A DNA stretch of 64,000 nt from Carettochelys insculpta. Taxonomy: Eukaryota > Chordata > Testudines > Carettochelyidae. The notes under the pieces were generated by a model that did no database searches, had not been told where the DNA came from, and was given only the letters and a program-made list of their open reading frames with translations. A program made the position numbers and the translations under genes. The DNA lies in the NCBI RefSeq assembly GCF_033958435.1, contig NC_134137.1, positions 223,675,501-223,739,500 of the forward strand, given 5' to 3'. Below are positions 44,972 through 58,400 of the stretch, piece after piece. How positions within the stretch are numbered: the first letter of the stretch is position 1; each line of letters begins with the position of its first letter.

Positions 44972-47900
44972 AACTGCCTTAAAAATAAGTAATCTCAGTG
45001 ATAGATATAATAGGTACTAAAGAAATGATCTTAAGTAAATTTAAGAAGAAATACTGGTAATTTATAATTTCCTCATCATAACCGCAAATCCTCAACTCTA
45101 GCCTGAGCTGCTTGCAAGAGTGTATTTTGAGTATAGTATGCACAATCAGTTGCGTCTATTTTAGACTGGTAAACTGATTATATATTAATGCAGTGTTGGG
45201 TGAATTAATAAGTGGTTGGTTGAGAATCAATGAGAAACTGTTTGTTTACTGAAAAGAATCCAGCATTAAAGCTAGTAAGCTAATTCCCCTGGCCTTGGTC
45301 AGAATGGGTTATTATATATTGGTAAGCTATTTTATTCTATTTCAGCTTTAAAATCTAAGTGTCACCTTGGCGAATTCAGAAATTGACACCCCTTCTTGCT
45401 TACAATAATATTGTATGTTCCAGAAACAGCCTCAGTAATTCATCCCATGTATTAGTTCTACCACCACTAGAGTCTCCAAGTGCTTTTCATACAGTTTTAT
45501 ATCCCACCTGCCGCTGAAATGCCATCAGTTCTCAGGGGGCACGTAACCACTATTCTCCATCAGCCACATTATTTAGAGGAGGGGAGTGAAGAATGCCTCT
45601 CCAGTTGAAGCAGCACAAGAATAGAGGAAGGGAAGTGGATTGGAGTTCGTTATAATTATTTCAGATGATTGCTATCTCAGCCAAAAAAAAAAAAAAAGAG
45701 AGATTCACAGGACAGAGAGAAAGGCACAGTTCCTGCCCCATTTAGATTAAAATTTCATCTAGAGATGTGACAAGTGAGAACAGCAGACATTTGTGATGGA
45801 TATGATCAAGGGTTACAACCATAAGATTGCACGTTTGTTCATTTTGACCACTTGTGCTGCTTGACAGTTCAGGAATGTCCTTTCATTTTATGCTGTTATG
45901 GGGTTCCTTTTTTGTACACATTATGAAAGAGGGACAAACTTAGAGCAATCTGAATAAAGAGGGAAGTGGTTTAGTTTTCCCACCCTTCAGAAAGGCAATA
46001 CAGCCTCTTTAATAATCCTGAAAATGGGTGCTTTGTTTCACATCTCATCAGAAGCACAGCATAACAAGCCACACTGCACCACCCACTACCACGCCTGACT
46101 GCCAGTTTTGTTCTGGCTATGAAAGAACACATCACCTTCTGATTACCTTTGAGGTTCTCATCTCAGTTAGTGACTAGGCTCCATCACAGCTTAGCTTCTG
46201 CGATCAGAAGTTCGAGACTGAGGTGGTCCTGCTGCATGCCACAAGATATAATTTGTGCCACGTGAAGAGCTCAAATCCATTTGCTCCCTGCTATGGTCTC
46301 AAGATGTGCAGGCACAAGGACCTGCATTTAGAAGAGTTACCACCTTCTTGGACTGATTTTTAAAACTGTCCAGCCACTATCAGATACAGCCGCACCAGAA
46401 AGCAAGGCAGCTTAAAGCTTTGCCAGCTGCTCACATTACCCCGATTAAACGCTTGCTTTATATTAATTCTCACTCTGCATCAGCTAGTTAAATATAAACG
46501 TAGCTAAATGTCTCCTGCCTTCTCCTATCCAGAGGCTCCCCGGAGTTCACTAACATGAGTGTTGTAACTGTTCTTGCTCTTAACTGTGTTTCCAGTCAAT
46601 ACTTCATAGCACATGAGGTTACCAAATAATGACTTAATAGTGAACCTATGATAATTTATATATCAGAAATAAAGATTAAACTTTAATCGTAATTAAATCA
46701 CACAAAAGTTCAGCTGAGCTATCTGAATTATAAAAAATAAAAGATATATTATTTGAGAAATGGAATCACATTTAATAAATATAGCAACGAGCCATTAAGG
46801 GAATGGGCAGATCAGAGAAAGCACTAAATGGTGATTAAAAAAAGATAAATATTTATTAAATGTTGCTATGATTTATTAAGCTATGTTGGGCTAAACAAAT
46901 GTAATTTGATATCTGGCTCATATCTCATTTTGATGCAGCCTTCATTAAATCTGAAGTCTTGGCTTTAAACAAATGTCATATGTTCCCTTCAATTCTTAAT
47001 CTCTTTGAAATATCAGCCTGATACTGCGGAGGACATTAAAAAGTCACAAGAGAGAAGTCGACTGCGTATCAATGAAGGTGTTTTGCACTGCAGCTTGGGA
47101 GTGGATTTCAAATTCCTTGGTGCTCTACCATACATTATCTACTGTGACAACAGGGCGACTTGCCTGGGTCAAATCAGTCCATGGGATTTGAGCATAATTC
47201 TGTCAGAGTATCAGGGGAGTGAATAAAGCCTCTGAATTCATTCAGTGCTGGATTTCCCCTCTTAATGCTCCAACAAACCATGTGCCTTCTTTGGCATGAA
47301 ATGAAGAGTACAGACCTTCATCTTAATCCAGCCCCCGCATGGCAGGGTGCTAAATGAGGTAGAGTCTTCCAGACTAGTCACCCAGGTCAATAGTCAGTAA
47401 TTAGTCTAATATACCACAAAGTTGTAAGATTCAGGATGAGAGGTTAATCACCCAGAGGTGCAGAAGTGCCACCTCCCGCTTTACAGAGCTCCCAATCCCA
47501 GGCTTCTTGCAGCAACGTGAAAGAGTCTAATGCAAAACAAGCAGGGAATGTGTGTGGCGCATTTGAATATCAACTACTGCATGTGCTAAGTGTCTTTGGA
47601 GTTAGGAAGAAAGATGCAGTTGAACCCTAAGTGCTTAACTTTCAATTTACATTGCCAGGCTGGAGAAGACAGCGGGCGTTCCTTCCCCCTTGTATCCTAG
47701 AGCATGGTCTAGGTTAGTTGACTGACTATTTGGTGTTAAACACATTTTCGAGCTCCTGCCTGGACCTCTGGTGGGGAGAGGAGTCCCTTGTTGGAAATTA
47801 AAGCTGTAATTTCATTTGGTATGATAATTAAATGGTGCAGATAGAATGAAACTTAATTTACAGTGAATGTTCCCAGCACCGCAGGACTGGAATACAGAGC

Positions 47901-48389
47901 AGACAGCAACACCCACCCCCCACCCTTACACATGCCTTTTTTGATCAGGAAAGGGAGGAGCCTCTGCTATCGTGTTCTTGGCCTGTCAGAAGTTTACCTT
48001 GTGCCTGTCACCCATTGGGGGGAAAAAATAAGTCTCATAAGTGATTTCCTTGTTGCTTTTAAAAGGCCTTGTATTTGCTGTGTCCTTTGAAAAAATCCAA
48101 ACAATTTAAGGATGCAGCCAGGCACATTGTTTCCCCTGTCGCCACTTTCTGTGAAGTAAGAGAAAAATAGGCCGAGCTGGAGTATGAGAAAAGTTGTGAG
48201 GAAACAAAGGTGGTCACTTCTGTAATTCTTCTACACCCTTCTCCCTGCCCTCACCCACATGAGGATCCTTCACCAAAGTATTTTGGCACTTCGGTTTTGG
48301 AGGGAACTCAGCCAGCGGATGGCATTGCTAAGGGACACAAGCTAAACAGGACACACAGAGGCTGTTCTCAGTAATTACGGATGGCAGAA
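44972..48389. other. Non-coding; AT-rich candidate conserved stretch
   Basis: A15 run at 45683-45697. 46430-47000 is AT-rich, free of repeat hallmarks and dense in ATTA/TAAT words, so it may be a homeodomain-type enhancer. This is composition evidence only. No exon recognised. Confidence 0.35.
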
Positions 48390-48645
48390 AAAAGGGCTTA
48401 AGTCACAGAGAGTGAGAGATGTAAATTGGATATTAGGAAAAACTATTTCACTAGGAGATGGGTAAAGCACTCAAATGTGTTACCTAGAGAGGTGGTGAAA
48501 TCTCCATCCCTAGAGGTTTCTAAGTCCCAGCTTGACAAATCTTTGGATGGGATGATTTAGTTAGGGTTGGTCCTACTTTGGGCCAGGGGCTGGACTTGAC
48601 CTCTGGAGGTCCCTTCCAGCCCTACGATTATAATATTCTACCTAT
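48390..48645 (+). mobile_element. CR1 LINE 3' end, plus strand
   Basis: GATATTAGGAAAAACTATTTCAC, then CTAGAGAGGTGGTGAAATCTCC, TTGACAAATCTTTGGATGGG and CTTGACCTCTGGAGGTCCC, are the standard CR1 terminal 250 bp. It is 5'-truncated and more complete at the 3' end than the copy at 10632. Confidence 0.85.
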
Positions 48646-51600
48646 GGCATCATACCTCCCATGCCCACAGGGCTGTGGACGGCTGCTGACATCCAGTCTA
48701 TGACATAAACCAATGAAAAAGGGTCTGGGGGTATACAGTCACAGAGCCCAGGTGCTCCAAGAGGATCTGCTGGATTTGAAGGTAAATCTTTTCCCAGCTC
48801 CTTGAGTCAGCACTTTTGCTTTTTACTGTTACAGTCATAGAATCAAGTTCCAGCACCACAGAGGTGGAGGATTCATTGGCCAGATTAAATATTTCCATTT
48901 ACTAAAGGGATGCAGTCAGTGCTGTTTTATAATGGTGGAACAGTGTATTGAGTCAGCCAGTCCCACAGTGGGCAGGCCTGTGTACGGGTAGGGAAAGAGG
49001 GTCACACCATTTTTGCTAGAGCAAATTCCTGGAGCTTCCAAACCCATAGGCAGGGAATGATATGGCCCACAGTCAGTCAATTATTTCACTGCATTTTGTC
49101 AAAATACATGTCTGAGTCTCCCACCCAAGAACTTGCCTTTAAGGTGACAACACACACAAGCGATTCTGCCCCTCATGCCAATTGTCTCAAAGTTCAAAGC
49201 TACTGAAGGTAGTGAGCTTATGAAGAAGGTGACACATCAGCCTTAACTACAATCACCACAACTAATGAATAAGCATGTCCTTGCAAGAATAAACTGAAAT
49301 TGCAAATGCCAGCGCAAAGAGGAAGGTAGCTCAGTGAAGAAATGGCAAGAAATATCTTTATTGGGAAAGGATCCAAATCGAGCAAGAAATTCAACCAGGG
49401 ATCTTCACACCAGATAGCCATAGGGCAACCAACAAAGCTCAAGGACAGTTTGCTGTTATAGTTGAGAGATGTAAGCAATTCTTTTGGTGCTCAAAACATG
49501 CACTGTTTTGTTTAAATAGTGCCAATAGCAGGCAAATCCGTTAGAGACAAGCAAAGCCAAGGTCTCTGCCTCAGAGCACTTGCCATTCAAGCGAGCTACC
49601 ATGCTAGAAACTGCAGCTCACATTGCTGCACTGATGGCTTCACACAAGAGGGTAAGAAGAAAGTGGCCACTCACAATTAGGCTGCAGAGCACAATGGCAC
49701 TGCCCCCCAAGTTCTGGCATGGGGTGGGAGAATTGTAGTCACTGAGTCTAGAGTAAAAAACAAAAAAACAAATAAATAACACCACCACCTTGAAAAATGA
49801 GCAAGAAGAAATGTTAAAGGATGGGGAATATTTCAATGGCACCAATGCTTAGTCCATAGATGTCTCTGGATCACTCAGTTACATGCCATTATGGCCCCCG
49901 ACGTTCTGCTATTATTGAGGAGGACCAGATCCACAGATCTAACATTTTAGGGCCTTGCCTACTTTAGGGAAACAATATCCATAGTTCAGGGAGTATCATG
50001 GGTCAAAGACAGACTAATAAGAAATGAGCTTTTATTCACCATGGGGAGATCCTTTAGTGATGGAAGCAACAAAAAGTTCCATGTTTCCATAACAAAAGCT
50101 TTGGGAAATCCAGGGGTGTACAGGCAGCATATATGGTTTAAACCAGATAAGGCAGAATCCTTACGGTTTAGGTTACTGCCTTGTCTGTTGTATATCCAAA
50201 GATCTATGCCAGGTTTCAGCAACAGGAGTTTAGCAGTCTGTTATTCCACACCTGGGTTTCTCCTTCCTCACAAAAGCATTGCTCAAGCACCACCCCACTC
50301 CTCTGCAGCACCCTCTTTTATTCAAACCCACGGTTTTAGGAACTCCCCCACTGTGCCTTCGACATACTATTCAACTCCCCTGGTTCTTCCAGCTTTAGGC
50401 TTCTCCTCAGCGGAGTCACTCATTAATGCCAGCCTGCATGATCGCTTCTGTGATACAAACAAGTGTCCATAAGCAAACAAATATTCAGATGTGTCCATCA
50501 CACCCTCTTGGGATGCTCCCTATATGGGTCTTCATCTTTGAAAAAAATCTGGTTCTAAGTACCAGGAAGAGGTGAATTAACTGAAATCTCTTAATGGCTT
50601 ATGGAGGATGTTGACTCAAATTCTGAGCCAGAAAAGGTAGATGCTAGTGAACTAAATTGAATTCCCTGTGTTGCTACTGTCTTAGTGTAGCAAGGTTGCC
50701 TCTAAATATTACTGAGAACTGGCTCACTTTCAGCAGGTCACTAACGACCAGAATCGAATCTCCTCTGAATTTCCTCTTGGATCTGCATTAGTCTCTGCTC
50801 CTGCACTCTCCTCAAGCTGAGGCGCATTGTTCCTCTTCCCTTTAGAAAAGAGAAGCTGTATCAAGACTGCTTTCTGATTCAGCCCTTCCACTGGATGCAA
50901 ATGTCTTCTCTGATAAAGCAGAAATGCTTTGTTGGCCTGTATTCCATTGTTGGCAGAGGTTACTTTGAATGGGAGCTGCTGCCATTATGTGAATAAGTCA
51001 TGCGTGACCCTCAGGTACATTATCAGGCCCCATGTGGAACATTTTTACCAATGATGAAATGTTATTGTTGTCTGTGGCAGACACTTAGTCTTCATCAGTC
51101 TCCCAGATGACAGGCCTCGTTATTCAAGCAAGCCCTGGGACTCCTTCAAGGGGAGATCTTCTGATCCAAGGTCAATGGGACCAACTTTCTTTTCTTTCCC
51201 TGGCATTTCTTTCATCCCTTCTTCAAATTCCAGCCCCAAACCACAGATCCAAGGTTCTCCATTCCCACAGGGGAACTGAATGTCATCATTTTGGGAATGG
51301 GAAGGTGGCAGTATGTTACGGCTGTAACATGGCAGAGCAGCTTCTCCACACAAGCAATCTGAGAGTTCTTGCAGGTCTGGGTTGAAAGGCTTTTGATATT
51401 GATCTCAGGTAACATTAGTAGTGTATCCCTACAAGAAGGGATCCAAAACCTAAGTAGAGTTTGGAAACCAGAGGATGAAATGGATCAAGGAATCAGCGAG
51501 ACCCACACACTCTAGTCCCAACCTCCCATTCAGCTTAACAAAAAATACAAACACATACATACATGTTATTTGCCCCACCTACAGTACCCCAGCTGTTTGA

Positions 51601-53989
51601 AAATCCAGGCATCTGGGACCCTCACTGGAAACGTGATAGATAATGACTAACGACTGCGATGGAGTCATATTTTGTCCTATTTCCTTCATCATTGAATGGG
51701 CCTTCAAATGCAGGAGCACAGTCTCTCATCCAGGCATAAGCAGAGGAGAGCATTTTTGCCACCTGTAATTATTGGGGTATCCAGTTGCATCAGTATCCTT
51801 GCCAAAGTTTAGCCCCCAGTCAACTCTTCTTCCAGATCAGGACATCTCCCAGACACTAGAAGAGCAAGTAAATGGCACTGTTTCGGTTATGAGAGTAGGA
51901 GATGTGTAGCTGGCTGTTACCCGGTTATCTCTGGCTTTTGAATTCCATTGTCTCATGACCTCGTTTTTTTTTTAAGCAGCTGCACATAGATGATGAGTAG
52001 GATGGGAGAACTGGGACAGATCCCCACGGAATGAGAGCTCTGGAGGAGGAGCAGCTGCCCACTTGTCTTGCTGGATAAAGTCTGAGGGGAAGCACTAGAG
52101 ACATCTCATCATATTTCTGCTAATCCCTGCTATGACTCTAATCCTGACACGCAGGGCATATTGCTGTCATGCCTGAAACTCTGGGGGCCTCTCCAGTCAC
52201 ATTAACAAGGATACATCTTTCGCCCAGGGACAAGAGCAGACCAGATAACATTACAACCAGAAATCTGGAGGGGAAACGAATGAAGCTCACAGCTGAAATG
52301 GGAGAATGATATTGGTCAAGAACAGAAGGACCTGACCAATGGCAGTGTGGCTTCTGCTGGAGTTCAAGTGCAAGTTGAGGAAATAGGTCAGGGGAGTTAC
52401 AAAGCTGGGCATCAGTCTGTGGACAGGGGATTGCTCTTTCAAGAAGCTGGATGTGAGCCACTGTCTTTGGAAGCCTCAGTTACCTCACAATTTGTTGACT
52501 CCTCCCAAGAAATCCTCTGCAGATTACCTCAGTGAGATTTTCTTATGAACAACCCCCACCACCTGAACCCCTCACAGGCTCCTGTTCTAAGAACGGCAGG
52601 GCCTCGGAGCATTGAGAGTTCAGCTCTTGCTTTTGGAGCTACCATATGCCCCTCATTGACAAGGGTAGAACCTGAGGTGTGCCACTGATGCTGGGAAACA
52701 CAGGTCCCCTATTTCTCCTCACACACAGCACAGTTAAAAGGGATGTGTATTTTGCTCATTGTAAGAGCATTCATTGCTTCTTGCAGGATGAGAAAAAAAA
52801 CTCTTTTTGGTTTGGTTGTAAAACTAGGAAAAACATGGGGTCAAGGCCAAATGACACTGAAGGAGCCAGCCCCATCCATTTCCCCTTCTAGTAAATGGTT
52901 TCATTTCCCATTAAGCTGCAGGAAGCTTTTTGACAGTTTTATGATCGCCTGTTGATGATTGTCATCATCATCAACCCCTGTCCTTCTGCTCTGCTTGGCT
53001 GCCTAGTGAGAGGCAAGAAAGAGGCATCATGAAAGACTCACAGTCTAGCCTCAGTGCAAGAAGGGGGATGATAAAGACACGATAATATTTAACTGACTCC
53101 CTTAGCTTAGAAGTACATAATTATGTGGATAATGACTCAACAGGTTTTTTTAAAAAAAACAACCACAGTTGGATGCGGTAGGTCGAACCACATTTATTGG
53201 GGCAGAGCTCAGGACTTCATTAGTTCTTGCTTGAATTCTCTGGAAACTGCTTGGTACTGTGAACAAGAGTTGTTCTAAAAATCTCTCTCTCTCTCATGCA
53301 CACATGCATGCACGCACACACACAAATTACCAGTGGTGCCTGGTAACTGAGAGGTCATGTAAGCTATAATACCCCTTCAGGATGGCTATACCTTGTGGGG
53401 GCAGCAGGTAAAAATAATTCATACCCCTCCCCAAATACGCTGCAAACTTACTTAGTCCATAGTGACAAAACCTGGACTATATCAGGCCTTCATAAGATAC
53501 AGCAATAGAGCAGGTTATAAAAGCAGGGCAACACCACCTCTCTTCCCCTTCCACTTGTTAGCTGCTGAATTGTTCTGACCCATGTGCTGCTAGCAGGGAG
53601 ATATCATCATCTCAGCTAATTTTGAATGTTTGGCAAAAGGTGCTTGACAAATGGGAGCCATTATAATAAGTGTTAATTGTTAGCAACATATGAACAGTCA
53701 TACAGGAAAACCTGATTTTTTCTGAGCGGGGTGCTACGAAATCCTTAATGCAGTCCCCATCCCCTTGATGTTCCGTCCAGTTCTATGAGGCTATGGCCCT
53801 CATATAGAAGCCACAGATTCCCTCTAGGATCTGCAACTCAGGCAGTCTTTCATTTATGCACTTGATTACCAAGGCTAAAAGGCACTCCAAGCCAAAAGGG
53901 TGCCTTCTGTGGCCCCTATTGCAATTCACGCCCCCCAGGCTATTCTTACAGCACCACTTTTCAGAGTAGAACCACCCCTTACATAAGAA
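48646..53989. other. Long non-coding stretch, no named repeat
   Basis: No exon recognised. A CT/CA simple repeat lies at 53281-53325. Several open frames of 60-140 codons show no known motif or start context. Confidence 0.35.
53281..53325. repeat. CT then (CA/TG)n simple repeat
   Basis: CTCTCTCTCTCTC followed by ATGCACACATGCATGCACGC and CACACACA. Confidence 0.85.
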
Positions 53990-54420
53990 CACAAACAGAG
54001 AGAAAGCCATGCTAGTCTATATACTGTCAAAACAAAAAAGCAGTAAAGTAGCATTTTAAAGACTAATAAAATAATTTATTAGGTGATGAGCTTTCGTGGG
54101 ACAGACCCACTTCTTCAGACCATAGCCATACCAGAACAGACTCAATATTTAAGGCACAGAGAACCAAAAATAGTAATCAAGGTTGACCAATCAAAAAAAG
54201 AAACTTTAAAGGTGAGCAAATCAGAGAGTAGAGGGGTGGGGCGGGTGGGGGAGTCAAGAATTAGATTAAGCCAAGTATGCAAAATAGCCCTTATAATGAC
54301 TCAGAAAATTCACATCCCGGTTCAAACCATGTGTTAAATGTGTTGAATTTGAATATGAGAGAGAGTTCGGCAGCCTCTCTTTCAAGACTGTGCTCTTAAA
54401 TAAGGTAATTGTCTTTACAC
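53990..54420 (-). mobile_element. Penelope-type element, longer copy
   Basis: Antisense tail at 54010-54110 (GCTAGTCTATATACTGTC, TTAAAGACTAATAAAATAAT, GATGAGCTTTCGTGGGACAG, ACCCACTTCTTCAGACCATAG). The body is shared with 20330-20480 (TATTTAAGGCACAGAGAACC, GAGTCAAGAATTAGATTAAG). It extends about 130 bp further than that copy, to GCAGCCTCTCTTTCAAGAC near 54390. Only one tail copy is present here. Confidence 0.65.
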
Positions 54421-57400
54421 ACACTACACTAATTGGTTATTCCCATATATTATCATATTGCCAAAAATCTATGGCCTATGCTGACTAGCTTAGCATTTGA
54501 TAGAAATCCTGGCAATCCTCTTTTTAAAGCAAAGATGGGCATAAATTGAAATTCTGGGTTCTAGATTCACTACCTCTCCCATAGTTTGCAGGTTTTTCTG
54601 ATTCAGAAAGTGTGTTTAGACCCATTTGTTTCTGAAGAACATTTTGTCTTTTTCCCTTTATCCTGGAATACAAGCTGCATCTTTCCTGGTGCAGTACAAA
54701 AACATTTAACAGTTGCCATTATGCTGATCTCCCCTCCCGCTCTTGGTAGGTCTTATCCATGTCGATTGCAAGCTCCTTAGGGCAATCTTGGAATACCTCT
54801 GTGTGGGCCTCCCCCTCTCAACTGAGTGCTGTAGGAACTATCAGAATGCAATACATAAAACAATTCTAAGGACGTCAATAGTTTCAATTTTCCCACAGCT
54901 TTGGTAATGGATGTCTACATTTTCAGTAATCCACTTGCTCAAAATTTTGTCATCAAAATACAATTCTCCTGGGGAGGGCAGCTGATTTGGGTATATTCTG
55001 GCATCTCTTACTTAATGACTTAGTCATGTTCGATAAAGCTGGCTGGCAAATTTCCCATTGCAAAATGCAGATTCATCAAAATCTAAATGTTTCAGCAGAA
55101 TATGTCAATTTCAACTAAGTTTCAGTGTAAATCCTGCCTGTTCATGGGCTTGTCTCCCTTGCTTTATGGAGCATATGGGGTAACTGAATCACTGGGCAGA
55201 CAGCAGCTCAGGCTTCTGCCTCCTTCAGCTCCTTACTTCCCAGGCAGGAGTTTCCCTGGACTACCCAGGCCCACAAGGAATGAGACCAAAAATTCTGTTT
55301 TTTTGATTTTCCCTAAATGGATTTTCTTCATCATTTTTTCCCACCCTGGGGGGGAGGGGGAAGCTCAAATTTGACCTTTTATCCTAATTTGAGATGAGCT
55401 GTTTGCAGATTCCCTACCGCCTTCAAAATTGAAAAAGTTTTTCAAGAGAGGGAAAAGCTGTGTTGCAGACAGCTTAAACGTACATTCTTGAATTAAGAAC
55501 CCAAGTGTAACTAGGAATTAAGAGGATTCTCTGTATCGTGTGCTCTAAACTAGAGGCTTCCAACAAGCCTAATGCAGAGAAACTGATTCTCTAATTCAGT
55601 CCTATGGCACCTCCAACCAATTTCAGTGTGAATAATTCAAGGTCGCACAAACTCACGCCACAGAGTTCTGATCCAAATGTGAACATCAAATTTTCAGTGG
55701 TCTTCGAACCGGGTTTTAGTCTATTTCTTTCTTAACCTCTCAGCACTGTGACTTCATCATCACTGTGCTCATCCTGAGGCTGGTAGATGACTAACATTTT
55801 TTAAACCTAAGATTTCTCTCGTTAGAAACACCATATCATTATCTTCCCCTTCCAGAAAGTTGTCTTTTGACAGAATCTACGGAAACCTTTATACAGAACA
55901 CTTCTCTGGCTCCTCATCATTTAGGGATAGGATGTGTGCAATCCCTTTGATTGCTCCAAGTGAGTATATTTCAGAAGTGTCATTTACTGTGCTAACTCTC
56001 ATTCCATTTTCTTGGGAAGGTGTGTACACACTTTCAATGGTGAGACCATGTCCTGCATCAAGTATGGAAAGCCACAAGGGATCATACCCCTCTGGAGTAC
56101 TTGTATGAGGACAGCTAGAATCCCAAAGTTTTGGCTTGTTCCACCCACAGATTTCATGGGTATTTGCCCCAACCCTCACCCCCCAAACACACACACCTGT
56201 ACAATGCTCAGGTATCTGATAAGGAAGCTTATCCTGGAATGGATTATTCCTATTCTTGTATGGGAACCAGCGCTCCATACATTTACACTGGTATGTGTGT
56301 CCACAGAGGGAGTTGCATGTCGTACTTCAACCTGGTAGTAGAGTTAAACCAGAAAACATTTTGGGTGCACTCAAGTGTTTAGCTCCTGTTGTCAAGGTGA
56401 AGCAAAATGTTACTGCTACCAGAGAGGCAAGGCATGGCTTTAAAAAAATATCACCCTCAGCTCACCTATGAGCCAACACAGGACACTGGTGGAGGAAGAG
56501 TCAGAAAGGGAGCATGAATACTCCTCTGCCCCAGGCCCTTTGGGGACATTTTCCCTAAGGGGCAAGGGCACTTTTCTCCTCTCTGGTGTAAGACTGATGC
56601 CCTTGCTCCACGGGCAAACACGTCTCTAAAGGAGATGGAAAGCATTGGAGATGGAAGGGGATAATGGAGAGATGTGCCCCTCTCTGGCTGCATTTTCCAC
56701 TCACGGAAGACCTCGGTGGGCAAGATCAGGACCTGGCAGAGGGAGTAGTGTGGCTATTGGTGTTTACGGGAGGTGAGTAGGTATTGTAGAGCAGATAGAA
56801 ACAGCTCTCTTCTTCCCCTCTTCTTTCATGTGGCAAGCCATATTGCCTGTAGTGGCCAGGGCTGGTGTGCAGCAATGACATGATGTGTGCCCCCGGCCAG
56901 GCAGATGTGGCCTTTTTTGTTATTCTCTAGTCCAGCTTGATCCCATCTTCTGATCACTAATGGTCCCAGAGGAGACCCTTGGTCATGGGGAGGGGCAGAA
57001 GCATGTGGAAACAGCAGGGAGACTCCTTTTAAAGCCTGATACCATCTGACTGCTAGCCAAAACACACATACAGGGAATTGCTCCAAAGCTGTTGCTGCGT
57101 CTCGCATCTGGGAGAGGAGCAGGAGGGAGCTAACATCTGAAGCACATGCAAAGAAGGGAAGGAAAATGCCCAGTTCCCACCTCAAGCCAGCACTTTGAGC
57201 TCACATGAGGATTACTGGAGATTTAGTTAGAATCAAAAGCTCATGGTAGGACAACAGCAGGAGTGGGGATGGCCCTAACATCTGGAGCTCACTCTGCAGG
57301 TAGTGAAGACCTGTCACGTAAGCAGGTCATAAGAGGTCAGGCCTCGTGGCTGGAGAAGTAGACTAAGGGATTAGAACAAGAGTCAGTAGCCAGGAACTGG

Positions 57401-57587
57401 AGTTCAGGGTTAAAGCAACAGAGATCAGATACCAGAGACGAGAATCACAGCTGGAGTGAGGAGGGAAGCAAGACGGGAATGATGCTGGGAACAAACTGAC
57501 TGCGCAAGAGCTGTCACAACTTAGAGCAGCCGCTGGGTTACTGCTGGGGGTCAGAGCTAATCTGCTGATTCTCCCGATCAACAGCTA
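54421..57587. other. Non-coding, possible unnamed repeat at the right
   Basis: No exon recognised. 57300-57587 (AGTCAGTAGCCAGGAACTGG, GGGTTACTGCTGGGGG) resembles a turtle interspersed repeat that seems to resume at 57977, as if the foldback MITE had landed inside it. Confidence 0.35.
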
Positions 57588-57976
57588 GGGTGTGTCTACA
57601 TTTGCATTCCTCTTTCGAAGGAGGCATGCAAATGAGGCAAAATAAAAATGCAAATGAGATAAAATTGCCTACTCGGCACCTCATTTGCATATTCTAATTT
57701 CAAAAGAGCTTCTGTTGAAAGAAGAAAGCCAATGTAGAGGCTGCTCTTTCAAAACTAAACCCCGTCTTCGAAAGAATCCTTCTTCCCACTAAATAAAGGG
57801 AAGAAGGATTCTTTCAAAGACGGGCTTACTTTTGAAAGAACAGTGTCTAGACTGGCTTTCTTCTTTCGACAGAAGCGCTTTTGAAATTAGGATATGCAGA
57901 CGAGGTGCTGAACACACAAATGTATACCTCATTTGCATACCTATTTCCAAAGAGGAATACAAGTGTAGACACACCC
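57588..57976. mobile_element. Foldback MITE, GGCTATGTCTACACTAG family, copy 2, near-perfect palindrome
   Basis: GGGTGTGTCTACATTTGCATTCC at the left pairs with GAATACAAGTGTAGACACACCC at the right. The pairing continues inward to a central hairpin (GAAAGAATCCTTCTTCCC and GGGAAGAAGGATTCTTTC, 57769-57821). So almost all of the 389 bp can fold on itself. No coding capacity. Confidence 0.8.
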
Positions 57977-58091
57977 ACAGTGTAGCCAGTCAGATAGCCT
58001 CCTACTTGCCAGCTGTACTTGTTAGCATTCCTGTTGATTGGCTCTGCTGCAAGCTCCATTTCCTGACCAGCCCAGCCCTCATCCTCGGGCA

Positions 58092-58400
58092 CAGGTTGAA
58101 CCTCTTTAGTCCAGCAACCTCAGCATCTGACCCATGCTGAATGAGAGAATTTGCTGGACCATGGGAGATCAGTGTTGTCTAGCACATTACCAACACTTCC
58201 ATTGCTTACTGGGCTCTTTGACGTTTTGGGGTAAATTACAACTAAACAACAGCACAGAACACTAACAGCCAGGCCTGGTGGCTGTAAACTTAATTGGACC
58301 ATGGGAAACTTGGCCACACCCACAATAAGAGGTCATCCGGCTAACTAAAACCATGCCAGATTGCAGATGTTGCCAGAGTGCCGGACTAGAGAGGTACTTA
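58092..58400 (+). mobile_element. Tigger-like DNA transposon, family A copy 3
   Basis: The left end CAGGTTGAACCTCTTTAGTCC and right end GCCGGACTAGAGAGGTACTT are inverted. The body words CACATTACCAACACTTCCATTGC, GGGGTAAATTACAACTAAAC and GAAACTTGGCCACACCC match 33512-33875. The flanking TA is no longer visible (CA on both sides). Confidence 0.7.
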
